Origin: JBBQER01 sp038320885 | GTDB lineage: Bacteria; Actinomycetota; Acidimicrobiia; IMCC26256; PALSA-610 | DNA: 48,391 bases | Assembly: GCA_038320885.1 (NCBI GenBank) | Contig: JBBQER010000017.1 | Span: 1 to 48,391, forward strand | Direction: 5' to 3' | Part shown: positions 34,167 through 45,599 of the stretch, in pieces | How the letters are laid out: each line of letters opens with the position of its first letter | Position numbering within the stretch: position 1 is the first letter of the stretch | The notes under the pieces: generated by a model | Told to the model about the DNA's origin: nothing | The model's database searches: none | What the model saw: only the letters and a program-made list of their open reading frames with translations | Made by a program: the position numbers and the translations under genes

Positions 34167-36998
34167 TCAGGCCGGCAGCGGGGGCGGAAGCCCGCCCGAA
34201 CCGGGCGTCACCGTCCGCGCGGGAACCGTGTCGGGCCCCGTGTCCGCCTCGCTCCCGGTGTCGTCGGCATCATCGGCATCGGAGCCGTCGCGGCCGTCGT
34301 CATCGTCGGGCGATCCCTCCGCGCCGAAGCGCCGCATGCCCTTCCACGTGACGAGCGCGCCGAGCGCCGCGACCGCGAGCAGCGTCACGAACCGGCCGAG
34401 CCAGTCTGTACGCGTGAGTCCGTACGTCAGCTTCACGTCGTGGCTCGTCGGCACGACAACCATGAAGTTGGGCGCAGCTCGATACGGACCCTTCGCACCG
34501 TGCGCTTGCCAGTTGGGGAAGAACGACGTCTTCACGAGAACCGGTTTGCCGATCTCCGATACGTGGAACGAGATCGTGCTGACGCCTTCGTGGATGCGCG
34601 TGACCTTGGTCGGCGCGAGCGAGGTCTGCGCCGTCTGGGCGAGCTGCCTGATATCGATGTGCTTCCAGGACGCGGGGCCCGAACCGACCCATACCTTGTC
34701 GAGCTCGGCGCGCTTCGTGAACCACGGCGCGGCCGAGCACTCCCAAGCGCCGAGGTGCGGACTCGGGTTCGCCTGGTTCCACGCCTGGCCCCAACACTGC
34801 TGATAGTTCCCGGCGTGCGTCTGCGCGACGAGAGGTTCGACCGACAATCCGGTGACGAGCGGGAGCGCATGCTTGACCTGATAGATGTTCCAACCCCTGG
34901 GCTCGGCGCCGTCGAAGTCGGGCACGGTCGCGACGAGCTCGAGATTGCGCTGAAGGTTGGCCATCCGCTCGGTCTGCGGAGTGAACAGCATCAGGTAGCG
35001 AACGCCGAGCATCTGCAAATGCTTCACGCCGAGTGAGAAGTCGGCGGCACTCGTCGACGTTCCGTAGATCAACCCGTTCACCGGATTCGACGGCTGCTTC
35101 GAGAGCTCGCTCACCGTGATGAAGTGGAACGACGTCGTGGCCGACGACTCGAAGTACAGACCTTCCATCGAACCGATGCGGCCGTTGGTGAAGTACGGCA
35201 ACAGCTCGAGCGCGAGCGTCGTGCCGTAGGTGCCGACCGCGTCGCCGCCTTCCCAGAGCGCGCGGCCGGCCGGGAGGCTGCCCATCTTCTTCATCAGCGC
35301 GTCGTACTCGGGCCACGCGGTTTGGCGCTCGTAGCCCTTGTAGTTGTACGCCGCCCAGCCCTCGATCGCGATCGCCGGGTTGTTGTCGCGCGCGTCCCAC
35401 GCTCGATACAGGCCGTAGCCACCCGAGAGCGCGACGAGCACCGCGAGGGCGACAGTTGCGATCGTGCGCGCACGCAGGGCGAGCCGTTCCGGTGCCAGGT
35501 GCGGTTCCGGCTCCCAGCCCGGCGGCCCCGCGGGGAAGCGCCGGCTCGCGAGCATCGAGACCGCTTCGTGGCGCAGCGTCGGGTCGACATCGGGGTGCTC
35601 GCTGCTCGCGAGCTCGGACCAGGCCCTCGCCCGAGCGTCCTGCAGATCGCCGTCGCGGATCCACGAGAACGCCCACGTGCCTCCGTACGCCAAGAAGCGC
35701 AGGATCTCGGTCGCGCCCATTGCCGCGACGAACCCCCAGGTGAGCAGCCAGAACGGGAGGAACCGCGTGTTCCAGACCGCGTGCTCGGGCCATTGCACGA
35801 AGAAGATCCCGAAGGTCACCGCCACCAACACGAGCACGAAGGTCGAGCGCCTCCGGTACCAGCCGGCGGCGACGATCGCGATGCCCGAGAGCACCCAGAT
35901 CCACCACGGCAACCACAGCGTCGGGGCGACGACGGCGCCCGTCGAGTCCCGGTTGAGGCCGACCCCGCGCACGAGGCCCTCGATCGTGTGCTTCACGGGA
36001 TGGGGAAGCAGGATCCAGTAGGGGACGCGCCACGAGCTGCCGCCCGAGATGACCTTGCCGTACCGCATGCTCTGCGTCATCGCCTGACCCGCGATGAGCG
36101 GCAACGACCACACCGCCGTCAGCGCCAAGCCGACCGTGCCGACCGAGACCGCGATCGGCCACGTGCGGTGCGGTGATCGCATCAGCCACAGCAACACGGC
36201 GGCGATACCGACGAAGATCGCGACGACGATGTGCGACATGATCGCCGCCGCGATGAGCACCGCCGGCAGCCACGGCCGCTTCCCGGTGTCGAGCGTGTAC
36301 GCGAGCGCGCCGAGCGCGAACAACGCGAACGCGAGCGCGATCTCGAACGAGTACTCCCCCGCGAGCGTGCTCGCGATGTTGCCACCGTAGATGTTCCAGC
36401 TATTGCGCGTTTGCACGAGCATCCCGAGCGCGGCGATCGCGAACGCGGGGGGCGCCGCCCACGGTGCCCGCATGCCCTTGGCGAAGTAGTACGCGGAGGC
36501 CGGGAGCATGAGCGGCCCGCTCACGGTCACCAGCTTGAACGCGATGTTGTAGTGGAGGAAGAGGTCGAGGAACGCGACCATCAGGTTCGGGAGCGGGAAG
36601 TAGTACATCCCCACCGGGAACCCGGCGTACCAGTCGGGAGACCAGCCGGACAGCCGGCCCTGCCCGAACCAGTGCTTCTCCAGGAACCACGGCATCCACA
36701 CGTGGGCGCCCATGTCGCCGCCGTTGGTGGTGGTGTTCCGGAACAGATCGCCGAACGCGAAGTGCGTCAGGCTCCAGTTGTGGCCGGGTGTGAGGATCGA
36801 GAGCACGATGAACGTGCAGACGCCGACGATCACCCACCCGACCGCGCGCTCCCAGAGCGCGCGAGGCTGATCGTCTTCGTCCATGACCGGGCCGCGCGTG
36901 CGGGGCGCGGTCTCGGGATGCGGTGTCGGCGCGTTTCCCACGCCGCCGGGATCGCCGGGGCGCTCGTCGATCACTGCGCTGGACACGGCTGACAGCAT
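34167..36998 (-). CDS. Large polytopic membrane protein (PTPS-related-type, possible glycosyltransferase)
   Basis: The protein has 943 residues from ATG 36998 (ATG 36884, before MDEDDQPRALWER, is an alternative). After a membrane helix at about 53-70 it has GGDMGAHVWMPWFLEKHWF and SPDWYAGFPVGMYYFPLPN, resembling the 6-pyruvoyl-tetrahydropterin synthase-related membrane family (GT-C-like layout), then about ten helices, a hydrophilic extracytoplasmic domain (about 540-865), a last helix and an acidic tail rich in Asp. Aspartates in the first loop could form a catalytic site. It may transfer sugars to envelope material using polyprenyl-linked donors; this is inference. It lies upstream of manB on the same strand. 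Confidence 0.75.
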   Translation of the reverse strand: MLSAVSSAVIDERPGDPGGVGNAPTPHPETAPRTRGPVMDEDDQPRALWERAVGWVIVGVCTFIVLSILTPGHNWSLTHFAFGDLFRNTTTNGGDMGAHVWMPWFLEKHWFGQGRLSGWSPDWYAGFPVGMYYFPLPNLMVAFLDLFLHYNIAFKLVTVSGPLMLPASAYYFAKGMRAPWAAPPAFAIAALGMLVQTRNSWNIYGGNIASTLAGEYSFEIALAFALFALGALAYTLDTGKRPWLPAVLIAAAIMSHIVVAIFVGIAAVLLWLMRSPHRTWPIAVSVGTVGLALTAVWSLPLIAGQAMTQSMRYGKVISGGSSWRVPYWILLPHPVKHTIEGLVRGVGLNRDSTGAVVAPTLWLPWWIWVLSGIAIVAAGWYRRRSTFVLVLVAVTFGIFFVQWPEHAVWNTRFLPFWLLTWGFVAAMGATEILRFLAYGGTWAFSWIRDGDLQDARARAWSELASSEHPDVDPTLRHEAVSMLASRRFPAGPPGWEPEPHLAPERLALRARTIATVALAVLVALSGGYGLYRAWDARDNNPAIAIEGWAAYNYKGYERQTAWPEYDALMKKMGSLPAGRALWEGGDAVGTYGTTLALELLPYFTNGRIGSMEGLYFESSATTSFHFITVSELSKQPSNPVNGLIYGTSTSAADFSLGVKHLQMLGVRYLMLFTPQTERMANLQRNLELVATVPDFDGAEPRGWNIYQVKHALPLVTGLSVEPLVAQTHAGNYQQCWGQAWNQANPSPHLGAWECSAAPWFTKRAELDKVWVGSGPASWKHIDIRQLAQTAQTSLAPTKVTRIHEGVSTISFHVSEIGKPVLVKTSFFPNWQAHGAKGPYRAAPNFMVVVPTSHDVKLTYGLTRTDWLGRFVTLLAVAALGALVTWKGMRRFGAEGSPDDDDGRDGSDADDADDTGSEADTGPDTVPARTVTPGSGGLPPPLPA

Positions 36999-37058
36999 GC
37001 CAGGGAACGCGCTGAATCAAGCTTCACTCAGTGAGCTCAGCTTGCGCGCCGTGGTGCC

Positions 37059-37232
37059 TCAGTGAGGGGCTCGAGCGAGCTCCAGGACCTGTCCGAGCGT
37101 CAACGCGCCGGAGTCGTCCTGCCAGCTGTTCGATTCGCACCGCGCGCAGCGGTGAAAAACAACCTCGCGCCCTGCGACCCTCATGCGGATCGTGATCAAG
37201 GCACCCTTCGCACATCCTGTGCAGCTGTGCAT
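37059..37232 (-). CDS. 57-residue zinc-ribbon protein
   Basis: The product is MHSCTGCAKGALITIRMRVA followed by a segment ending RCARCESNSWQDDSG. Two CxxC pairs (residues 4-7 and 29-32) fit a zinc ribbon. The ATG at 37232 has GGGAGG seven bases upstream. I do not know a named family for it. It lies between the CPBP protease gene and the large membrane protein gene on the same strand, and could be a small regulatory or RNA/DNA-binding protein. Confidence 0.7.
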   Translation of the reverse strand: MHSCTGCAKGALITIRMRVAGREVVFHRCARCESNSWQDDSGALTLGQVLELARAPH

Positions 37233-37318
37233 CCGTGGCCTCCCTGCCGTTCGCCGTGGTGTTATCGACCCCGACTGCGAAAACCTGAAGCGCGGAAGTG
37301 AAAGATGAGCCGGGAGGC

Positions 37319-38068
37319 CTAGTGGCGCCGCAGGGCGTCGACCACGGCGCTTACGGTCGTGAGAAAGTTGAAGCCGATGTGCAGCATGATCGAGACCGAG
37401 AGGTAGCCCCGCCGGACGGCCACCGTGCCCGAGATCGCACCGAGGCCGAAGAGGGCCGGGACGATCACGAATGACCCCCAGGTCGGGTCGAGCGCCGGGT
37501 GCGCCAGTGCGAACACGAGCGCCGACACCGCGACGGCGATGACGGGCGAGAACCGGCGCCGCAGCGCTCGCAGGAGGAGGCCCCGGAACAGCAACTCCTC
37601 GCACACCGGGGCGATCAAGCCCGCGAAGAGGGCGAGCAGCGCCAAATGCACGCCGGTCGCGGTTTGCAGGTCTTTGACCACGCCCTGGCGCTCGTTCTGC
37701 ACGAGATCCGAGATCGGGAGAACGCTCAGCGCGAGCGCAAGCTCGAGCCCGATTCCGGCTAGGAGGAACCAGAGGTCCCGAGCGTGCACGACGAGGCCGA
37801 AGTCGGCCTGCAGCGTTCCCCGGCCCTTGCGACGGCTCACCCAGACGAGCCCGACGACCCATCCGCCGAACTGGCCCGCCAGCGCGAGGCCTGTGGTGAG
37901 CGCCCCGGGGTCGCCCGACCTGTCGCCCGATATCCCGTAGCCGATGCTCGCGAGGACGAAAGCGACGACCAATCCGGTTACGTAGACCGAGAAGAAGTCG
38001 CCCAATCCCCAGCTGACGCCTGGATGGCGCGCCGACCGGCGCCGGTCCGCCGGCAGCGTGCGATCCAC
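37319..38068 (-). CDS. CPBP-family intramembrane metalloprotease
   Basis: The 249-residue protein has about seven or eight membrane helices. The family signature is present: PVCEELLFRGLLLRALRR (the EExxxR motif), ALVFALAHPALDPTW (first His) and SIMLHIGFNFLTT (second His with Asn). These CAAX-protease/bacteriocin-processing proteins cut or protect against membrane peptides; many are self-immunity factors, others act in stress. It is divergent from ftsH with a 161-base gap and is followed by the zinc-ribbon gene. Confidence 0.88.
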   Translation of the reverse strand: MDRTLPADRRRSARHPGVSWGLGDFFSVYVTGLVVAFVLASIGYGISGDRSGDPGALTTGLALAGQFGGWVVGLVWVSRRKGRGTLQADFGLVVHARDLWFLLAGIGLELALALSVLPISDLVQNERQGVVKDLQTATGVHLALLALFAGLIAPVCEELLFRGLLLRALRRRFSPVIAVAVSALVFALAHPALDPTWGSFVIVPALFGLGAISGTVAVRRGYLSVSIMLHIGFNFLTTVSAVVDALRRH

Positions 38069-38229
38069 CGGGCAAGGCTATCGACGCCCCCAGAGAGATC
38101 AGGTTGCGGGTCCGGCCCTCGCAGGTTTGACCGGTGCCCCGTTTGGGCCTCCCTAAATTGATGGTCCTGCCGATTCGGACAGCGAGCCCGCCGTAGCATG
38201 AGCGGCGTTCACACCGACTGGGAGAACAG

Positions 38230-40233
<2,004 letters not shown>

Positions 40234-40235
40234 CC

Positions 40236-40276
40236 CAGAGTGTTCACTCTGAGGTGAATTTGCGCCGTTTAACGGC
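40236..40276 (+). terminator. Two hairpins after ftsH
   Basis: CAGAGT-GTTC-ACTCTG (40236-40251) is a perfect 6-bp stem three bases after the ftsH stop. GCCGTT-T-AACGGC (40264-40276) is a second near-palindrome. Together they likely terminate ftsH and, from the other side, the thioredoxin-like gene (ending at 40324). Confidence 0.5.
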
Positions 40277-40323
40277 ACCTATTCGCGTCTGATGAGAAAA
40301 CGTGCTGTTGACGCGTGGCGCTT

Positions 40324-40749
40324 TCAGCTCGGTGTGGCGCGGAGGTCGGCCAGGGCGGACCAGAGGTCGGGGGCGCTGTACGCACCGATGAACGCGGCGC
40401 GGGTCACACCCTCCCGGTCGACGAGCACGGTGATCGGCGCGGCGTCGATCTGGTAGCGCGCGTGCAGGTCGGGTTGCAGCGTGTACTCGACTTCGACCAC
40501 CGCGACCTCGTCGGACGCGAGCGGCAGCGCCTTGTCGACGAGACCCGCACACGAGTCGCAGTGGCGCGAGGTGAACAGCACGACGAGCCACGGCGCGTCG
40601 GGACGCGGAAAGTCGTTGCGATCGAGTTGCTCGGGCGCTACCGCACGCCCCTGGGACGGCGGCGCGACGACGCGCCGGTGCTCGAGCCACCACGCAATCC
40701 CGGCCGCGACGGCAAGGATTGCAACGGCAACGACGACGCGGACGACCAC
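40324..40749 (-). CDS. Membrane-anchored thioredoxin-like protein
   Basis: From GTG 40749 the product is 141 residues with a single N-terminal membrane helix (about 2-22: VAVAILAVAAGIAWWLEH) and a thioredoxin fold: PWLVVLFTSRHCDSCAGLV has the CxxC active site and AAPITVLVDREGV the cis-Pro. It would be a periplasmic disulfide oxidoreductase, possibly for maturing secreted proteins. It follows the DUF5719 gene (23 bases) and may form an operon with it and the GT2 gene. Confidence 0.82.
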   Translation of the reverse strand: MVVRVVVAVAILAVAAGIAWWLEHRRVVAPPSQGRAVAPEQLDRNDFPRPDAPWLVVLFTSRHCDSCAGLVDKALPLASDEVAVVEVEYTLQPDLHARYQIDAAPITVLVDREGVTRAAFIGAYSAPDLWSALADLRATPS

Positions 40750-40772
40750 GAGGCGACCGTACCGCCTGGCCG

Positions 40773-42233
40773 TCAGCGCGCCGGAATACCCGGCGCGCGC
40801 GTGGCGTCGCGTTCGGCGTACATCGTCGATTCCACGAAGATCGGGACGTCCGACGTGAGGACGACCGCGGCGTCGACCCGCTGCAGGGCGCGTTGGTCTG
40901 CGATCGACAGCACGAAGCGGCCGCCGGGAGACACCGTCAATCCTTGCAACGACGCGGGCCGGTCGACGTGGCCCCCGTGCACGATCGTCACCGAGACGCG
41001 TGCGGCTTTCAATCCCGGATCCGACAGCGCGATCGTCGTGGACCGTTCCGCGAGCACGCGGGTGCGCGCGATCACCCACCGGCGCGCGGGGGTCGACGAT
41101 CCGACCGACGATGCCGCGCCGAGTGTGCTGTCCCGGCTGCCGTCGAAGTGGCTCAGCGTCTGGGCCACGATCGGTGCATCGGCGTCTGATTCGACGAGGA
41201 GCACGTAGCCGGTTCGATTCGGCACCGCGAGGCATGCCGGGGTCGACTGGCTGCACCCGCCGATCTGCACCCAACTCACGCCGCCCGAAGGGACCTTCAG
41301 CTGAACCGGGTGCACGATCGTCTTCGCACCGGCCTGCGCCTGGACGTTCACGCCGGCGTCGAGCTGACCGACGTTGGCGATCGCCACCACCTCGGAGGCC
41401 CCGGCGCGCGTGTCGCCGCCCGCGAACCACCACGAGCTCGCGGGCTTCACCGCACCGATCGACGTGGCGACGCCGGGAGGTCCCGTCGAACCGCTGTACC
41501 GGATGGTCTGCGAGGCGACGACCCGGCCGACGGCGGCGTGCACCTCCACCGAAACGCGCTGGCGCCGCACCGCCTCGTCGTGAATCGGGATGACGACGCG
41601 CGACCGGCCCGGCACGTCGAGGCCCGACAGCGACGGCAGCTCCTGCAGCCCCGCGTCGGTGCGCAGCGTCACGTCGACGCGCGCATCGCCCGCGAACGGA
41701 TCTTCGAGCACGAGCCACTGCGAGACACCGCGCACCGTGGTCCCGGCCGCGAAGTACCAATCGGTGCCGGCCGTGGTCGCGCACGGAACGGTGGCCAGCC
41801 GGTCGTTGCTCTCGAGCCCGGCCGACACGACGACGTCGGGCGAGAACGGCTCGATGACGAGCGGCCCACTCGGAAGCGTCGAGCGGGGGAACGTGCGCAC
41901 CGATCCGTGCGGCACCGTGACCGTCTGCGTCACGGGCGCGGACCCGTCATCGGGGTGCACCGTGACCGCGGCCCGACCCGGGCTCCTCCCGAGGTTGCTC
42001 AGCGTGAACGTCTGATTCTTCATCGGGAACGCCGAGGGCAGCCCCGGGCAGTACCAGGCCGTCGACACCGCATCGGGCGCGGAAAGCTGCGTCGCCTCGG
42101 TCGGCTCGACCGGGCGCGCGGCAATCGGGGCGGCCGAGCGGCCGGCCGCGACGCCGCCGGCGACGGCCAACATCACGAGCACGATGATGGGCAACCGTCG
42201 GCTCGCGCGGGACGGGGTTACGGGCGCGCTCAC
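40773..42233 (-). CDS. DUF5719-family secreted/envelope protein
   Basis: The 486-residue protein has a signal anchor (about 13-32: LPIIVLVMLAVAGGVAAG) and an all-beta ectodomain with several copies of a Val/Thr-rich strand pattern (for example STAWYCPGLP near the start and IGAVKPASSWWFAGGD in the middle). Its pairing with a large GT2 membrane protein is conserved in actinobacteria, so they may work in one envelope process. Its ATG overlaps the TGA of the GT2 gene by four bases (ATGA), so they are translationally coupled. Function unknown. Confidence 0.8.
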   Translation of the reverse strand: MSAPVTPSRASRRLPIIVLVMLAVAGGVAAGRSAAPIAARPVEPTEATQLSAPDAVSTAWYCPGLPSAFPMKNQTFTLSNLGRSPGRAAVTVHPDDGSAPVTQTVTVPHGSVRTFPRSTLPSGPLVIEPFSPDVVVSAGLESNDRLATVPCATTAGTDWYFAAGTTVRGVSQWLVLEDPFAGDARVDVTLRTDAGLQELPSLSGLDVPGRSRVVIPIHDEAVRRQRVSVEVHAAVGRVVASQTIRYSGSTGPPGVATSIGAVKPASSWWFAGGDTRAGASEVVAIANVGQLDAGVNVQAQAGAKTIVHPVQLKVPSGGVSWVQIGGCSQSTPACLAVPNRTGYVLLVESDADAPIVAQTLSHFDGSRDSTLGAASSVGSSTPARRWVIARTRVLAERSTTIALSDPGLKAARVSVTIVHGGHVDRPASLQGLTVSPGGRFVLSIADQRALQRVDAAVVLTSDVPIFVESTMYAERDATRAPGIPAR

Positions 42234-45200
42234 ACCGTCACCTCCCGATCCCGACGGCTACGGCGCGCCCGCGTGCGGCGCCACGCGACGAGCGCGACGA
42301 TCCAGGCGACGATCTCCAGCTCGATCAGCACACCCGGAAGCGCGCCGGCGCCGAAGTGGAGGCCGACCGGCGCCCGATCGGTCAGCACGAACGCGTTCGT
42401 CCAGTCGAACGCCTTCGAGTGCACGAGTCGTTTGCCGCCGGCGCTCGCGTGCCATCCGGAGTCGGCCGCTTCGGCCCACACCAGCGTGCCCGGGCCCGTG
42501 GCGCGCGAATGGCCGACCGGGCCGCTGACGCCGTGCGCGACCGCGGCAACCTCACTGCGCGCCGCGAAGGCGAGTGCGTCACCCGCACTCGCCTTCACGT
42601 CGGTCTCCGCCGGGACGACCGCGCGACTCGGAAACCACGCGTCGTTCGCGTACACGATCGCGCCGGTGTCGATCCGCGAGATCGAGAGGTCGAGTTGGCG
42701 CGTCATCGCCTCGGCGAGCGCCGGGTCGACCGGGACAACGGCGCCGTGGCCGGCACCGGTCTGGCTCAGCACGACCACATAGCGGATGCCGACCGGAGCC
42801 AGCAGGTGACCGAGCCGCTCGGAATGACCCGCGCGCGCGGTGAGCAGGGCCTGCTCGAGCCGGTTGTCGGCGGATGCCTGCGGCGCAGCCCACAGGGCGC
42901 GGGCGTCGCCCGCACCGTTCCGGCTCAACCCGAAGCCGATGCTGCCCGAACCCGCTTTCGCCAGCGCCGTGCCGCCGACGATCTTCCCGTCGACGGGCAG
43001 GAGCGCCGGCGCGCCGAGCCACAGCACCCGGAAACCTCCGGGCGTCGGCGTGTCACCCATCCACGACACCGCGGTCGGCCAGTCGTCGCTCGGGAGATGC
43101 CAACGGCCCGACGCGGTATCGGCCGCGAGTGCGAGCACGGGCAGGGCGAGGCCGACGGTGGCCGCGACCGCCGCAACCTGACGCCAGCCGAAATGCGCGC
43201 GGCGCATGTCGTCGAGCAGCGCGCTGACACCGATACCGGCGGCGAGCGCCAACCCCAGCGCGGCCGGTACGAGCACACCCGCGACGGCGGGCACCGGAAG
43301 CGTCGGCGAGATGCGCGTCGGTAACCACGCCAGCGCGAAGGAAGCCAGTGCAAGGATCCACGCCCGGGCGGCCCAGACGAACCTCGGCCCGCTAGCGAAC
43401 AGCAGCGGCACCACCGCCGCGACGACCAGCCCCAGGGTGTACCAACCGGTGTGCGCCGGACCGACCTCGAAGCGCAGCGTGTCGCCGACCGTCATCGGCG
43501 ATCCCACCCGCAGACCCAACGTCGCCGCATCGGCGCCGAGGAGCGACAACGACCACGGCGCCAGGAGCACGACCGCGAGCACTCCCCCGCCGATCGCGAA
43601 CGCGGCGGCGCGCATCGCTTCGCGCGCGGCGCCGACGACCGCGGCCGAGATGACGAATACCACGCCGACGAGCGCCAACATCAGGATCGCGGGCGGCCAG
43701 ACCGACCCGGCGATCGCGCCGAGCAGACCCAGTCCGAGAACGGTGTGGACCGGGTGCCGCCATGGCGACCCGGCCGCTCGCGTACTTCTCGATTGCGTGA
43801 CCGCGCGCACCAACAACAGCAGGACGAACGGTGCGAGCGCGTAGGTCACCAGCGGGCCGAGATCGCCGCGGGCGATGGCATCGCGCCCGACCGGGTTCGT
43901 GACGTACGCGACCGCGGTGACGACCGCCGGGAGCGCCGCTGCCGTGAGGCGCCGAGCGAGGCGGTACGAGCCCCACATGCCGAATGGGATCGCGCCGGCG
44001 ACCACGATGGTGCGGGCGAGGGCCGCGTGCCCGATCGTCGCGGTCGTGGACGCGGCCATCATCGCGAACGCGGGTGTGGCCGGCGTTTGCGAGCCGAGCA
44101 TGGTGGTTCGCCAAGGTGTCGTAAACGTGTGCCACAGCGCGCCGATGCCCGGCCACGCTTGGAAGGTCCCGATATCCGGGACCCGTCCGAACACGAGCGC
44201 GCGCGAACCGATCACGATCAGCAGCAGGACGAAGATCGCGAGAATCGCCGGCGCACGGCGCAACCGCGCCCCCGTCAGCGACATGCGTTCGCGCGCCCGG
44301 TTCGAGACGCCGGCGAGCCGATCGCCCGCATGGAGGCGTTGGGCGAGCGGTCCCCGTATTCGCGCGCTGCCCCGAATCATCAGGTCGCGGACGTCGGCGT
44401 CGTCAACCTGACGCCCGCGCTGGATCTGCGACCGGGCCCGGCGGAGGTGCGAGAGCGTGCCGCGCCGCGGGAACCAACCCGTCATCACCGCGATCGCGTG
44501 GCGCCACCGCCGGGTGAGCGCCAGCGCGACCGCTTCGCCGAACGTGAGGGCAAACGCGCTCGGCAGTACCCACAGCAGGGCCGTCCTCGAGTACGACTTG
44601 ATCAGGACGCGTACGCGCGCCTGGGTCGCCGCGCGCGCGTCGCCCGGCGACTGGCGCCGCATCCGGCGCTCGTCGACCACCGTCGCGCGCCGGTGGCGGG
44701 CGCGGGCCTCGGGCGCGACGAGCACCCGTGCGCCAACGAGACGAGCTCGCCAGCACAAATCGATGTCGTCGGACCCGGGTGCGGTCTCGACGTCGAATCC
44801 GCCCAGCTCGCGGAACAGGTCGGCGCGCACGAGCATCGTCGCGTGCGACACGAAGAAGACGTCGCGCACACCGTCGTGCTGCTCCTGGTCGATCTCGCCG
44901 GGCTCGATCGCCGAGAACGGCACGCCGTAATGGTCGATCGCCATCCCGACCTCGACGAGCACGTTCGGATCTTCGTAGTCGACGAGCTTCGGGCCGACGA
45001 TCGCGGCATTCGAGCGGTACGCCTCCTCGACCATGATGCGAACGGCGTCGGGATCGAGCGCGACGTCGTCGTGACAGAAGACGAGGAAGGTGGCGCCCTC
45101 GACGCTGACGAGCGCCTCGTTCGCGGCCGCAGCGAATCCGAGGTTCTCGGGCAAGCGGCGCACGAAGGCGGTCGGCATCTCGGTCGCGATGCGGGCGGTG

Positions 45201-45478
45201 GGGTCGTCGTCGCCGGCGTTGTCGAGCACCAGCACCGAGAGGGCCGGGTAGTCCTGGGCGGCGAGCGATGCGACCGCGGCATCGAGCCAGGGACCGCCGG
45301 TGGTGACCACGACCGCGACGACCGGCGGCGCCGTCGCCTCCCCCGCCTCGGGCTCGTCGAGGTCCTCGGGCTCATCGAGGTCCTCGGGCTCGGCGAACTC
45401 CGGGTCCGGTTCGCGGATCGGCTCGTCCTCGATCGCCTCGGGACCGCTGGTCGACTCGGGGGGCTCCTTGGTCTCCAT
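42230..45478 (-). CDS. Family-2 glycosyltransferase with large polytopic membrane domain
   Basis: From ATG 45478 the product has 1082 residues. The acidic N-terminus holds EPEDLDEPEDLDEPE, a tandem repeat. A GT-A domain follows at about 55-290: VVAVVVTTGGPWLDAAVASL, NLGFAAAANEAL, VFCHDDVALDPDAVR (DxD-like metal site) and GSDDIDLCWRARLVGARV. From about 310 there are about fourteen membrane helices and a periplasmic C-terminal part, then a last helix and basic tail. The arrangement is known from actinobacterial GT2/DUF5719 pairs and suggests transfer of sugars to an envelope polymer; the substrate is unknown. It is divergent from the small amphipathic protein gene. Confidence 0.88.
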   Translation of the reverse strand: METKEPPESTSGPEAIEDEPIREPDPEFAEPEDLDEPEDLDEPEAGEATAPPVVAVVVTTGGPWLDAAVASLAAQDYPALSVLVLDNAGDDDPTARIATEMPTAFVRRLPENLGFAAAANEALVSVEGATFLVFCHDDVALDPDAVRIMVEEAYRSNAAIVGPKLVDYEDPNVLVEVGMAIDHYGVPFSAIEPGEIDQEQHDGVRDVFFVSHATMLVRADLFRELGGFDVETAPGSDDIDLCWRARLVGARVLVAPEARARHRRATVVDERRMRRQSPGDARAATQARVRVLIKSYSRTALLWVLPSAFALTFGEAVALALTRRWRHAIAVMTGWFPRRGTLSHLRRARSQIQRGRQVDDADVRDLMIRGSARIRGPLAQRLHAGDRLAGVSNRARERMSLTGARLRRAPAILAIFVLLLIVIGSRALVFGRVPDIGTFQAWPGIGALWHTFTTPWRTTMLGSQTPATPAFAMMAASTTATIGHAALARTIVVAGAIPFGMWGSYRLARRLTAAALPAVVTAVAYVTNPVGRDAIARGDLGPLVTYALAPFVLLLLVRAVTQSRSTRAAGSPWRHPVHTVLGLGLLGAIAGSVWPPAILMLALVGVVFVISAAVVGAAREAMRAAAFAIGGGVLAVVLLAPWSLSLLGADAATLGLRVGSPMTVGDTLRFEVGPAHTGWYTLGLVVAAVVPLLFASGPRFVWAARAWILALASFALAWLPTRISPTLPVPAVAGVLVPAALGLALAAGIGVSALLDDMRRAHFGWRQVAAVAATVGLALPVLALAADTASGRWHLPSDDWPTAVSWMGDTPTPGGFRVLWLGAPALLPVDGKIVGGTALAKAGSGSIGFGLSRNGAGDARALWAAPQASADNRLEQALLTARAGHSERLGHLLAPVGIRYVVVLSQTGAGHGAVVPVDPALAEAMTRQLDLSISRIDTGAIVYANDAWFPSRAVVPAETDVKASAGDALAFAARSEVAAVAHGVSGPVGHSRATGPGTLVWAEAADSGWHASAGGKRLVHSKAFDWTNAFVLTDRAPVGLHFGAGALPGVLIELEIVAWIVALVAWRRTRARRSRRDREVTV

Positions 45479-45523
45479 GCGGCCGATCGAGATTAGCCCG
45501 CAGGCCCTCGTGCACGTGGTCAC

Positions 45524-45558
45524 GAGTGCTTGCTATTGTTAGCACTCTGCGCTATTGT
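45524..45558 (+). promoter_or_regulatory. Sigma-70-type promoter overlapped by an inverted repeat
   Basis: TTGCTA (45530-45535) and TATTGT (45553-45558), 17 bases apart, make a good -35/-10 pair for the gene at 45600. GAGTGCT (45524-45530) and AGCACTC (45541-45547) form a perfect 7-bp dyad with a 10-base spacer over the -35 box, in the position of a repressor operator. The 8-mer GCTATTGT occurs at 45532 and 45551. Confidence 0.6.
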
Positions 45559-45599
45559 CGCGAGCAGATCGTTTTTGCCGCACCAAATCAGGAGAGCTC

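Noticed and set aside
45524..45547. A CIRCE (HrcA) element
   Set aside because: CIRCE is TTAGCACTC-N9-GAGTGCTAA. Here the arms are in the opposite order, so only one half-site matches.
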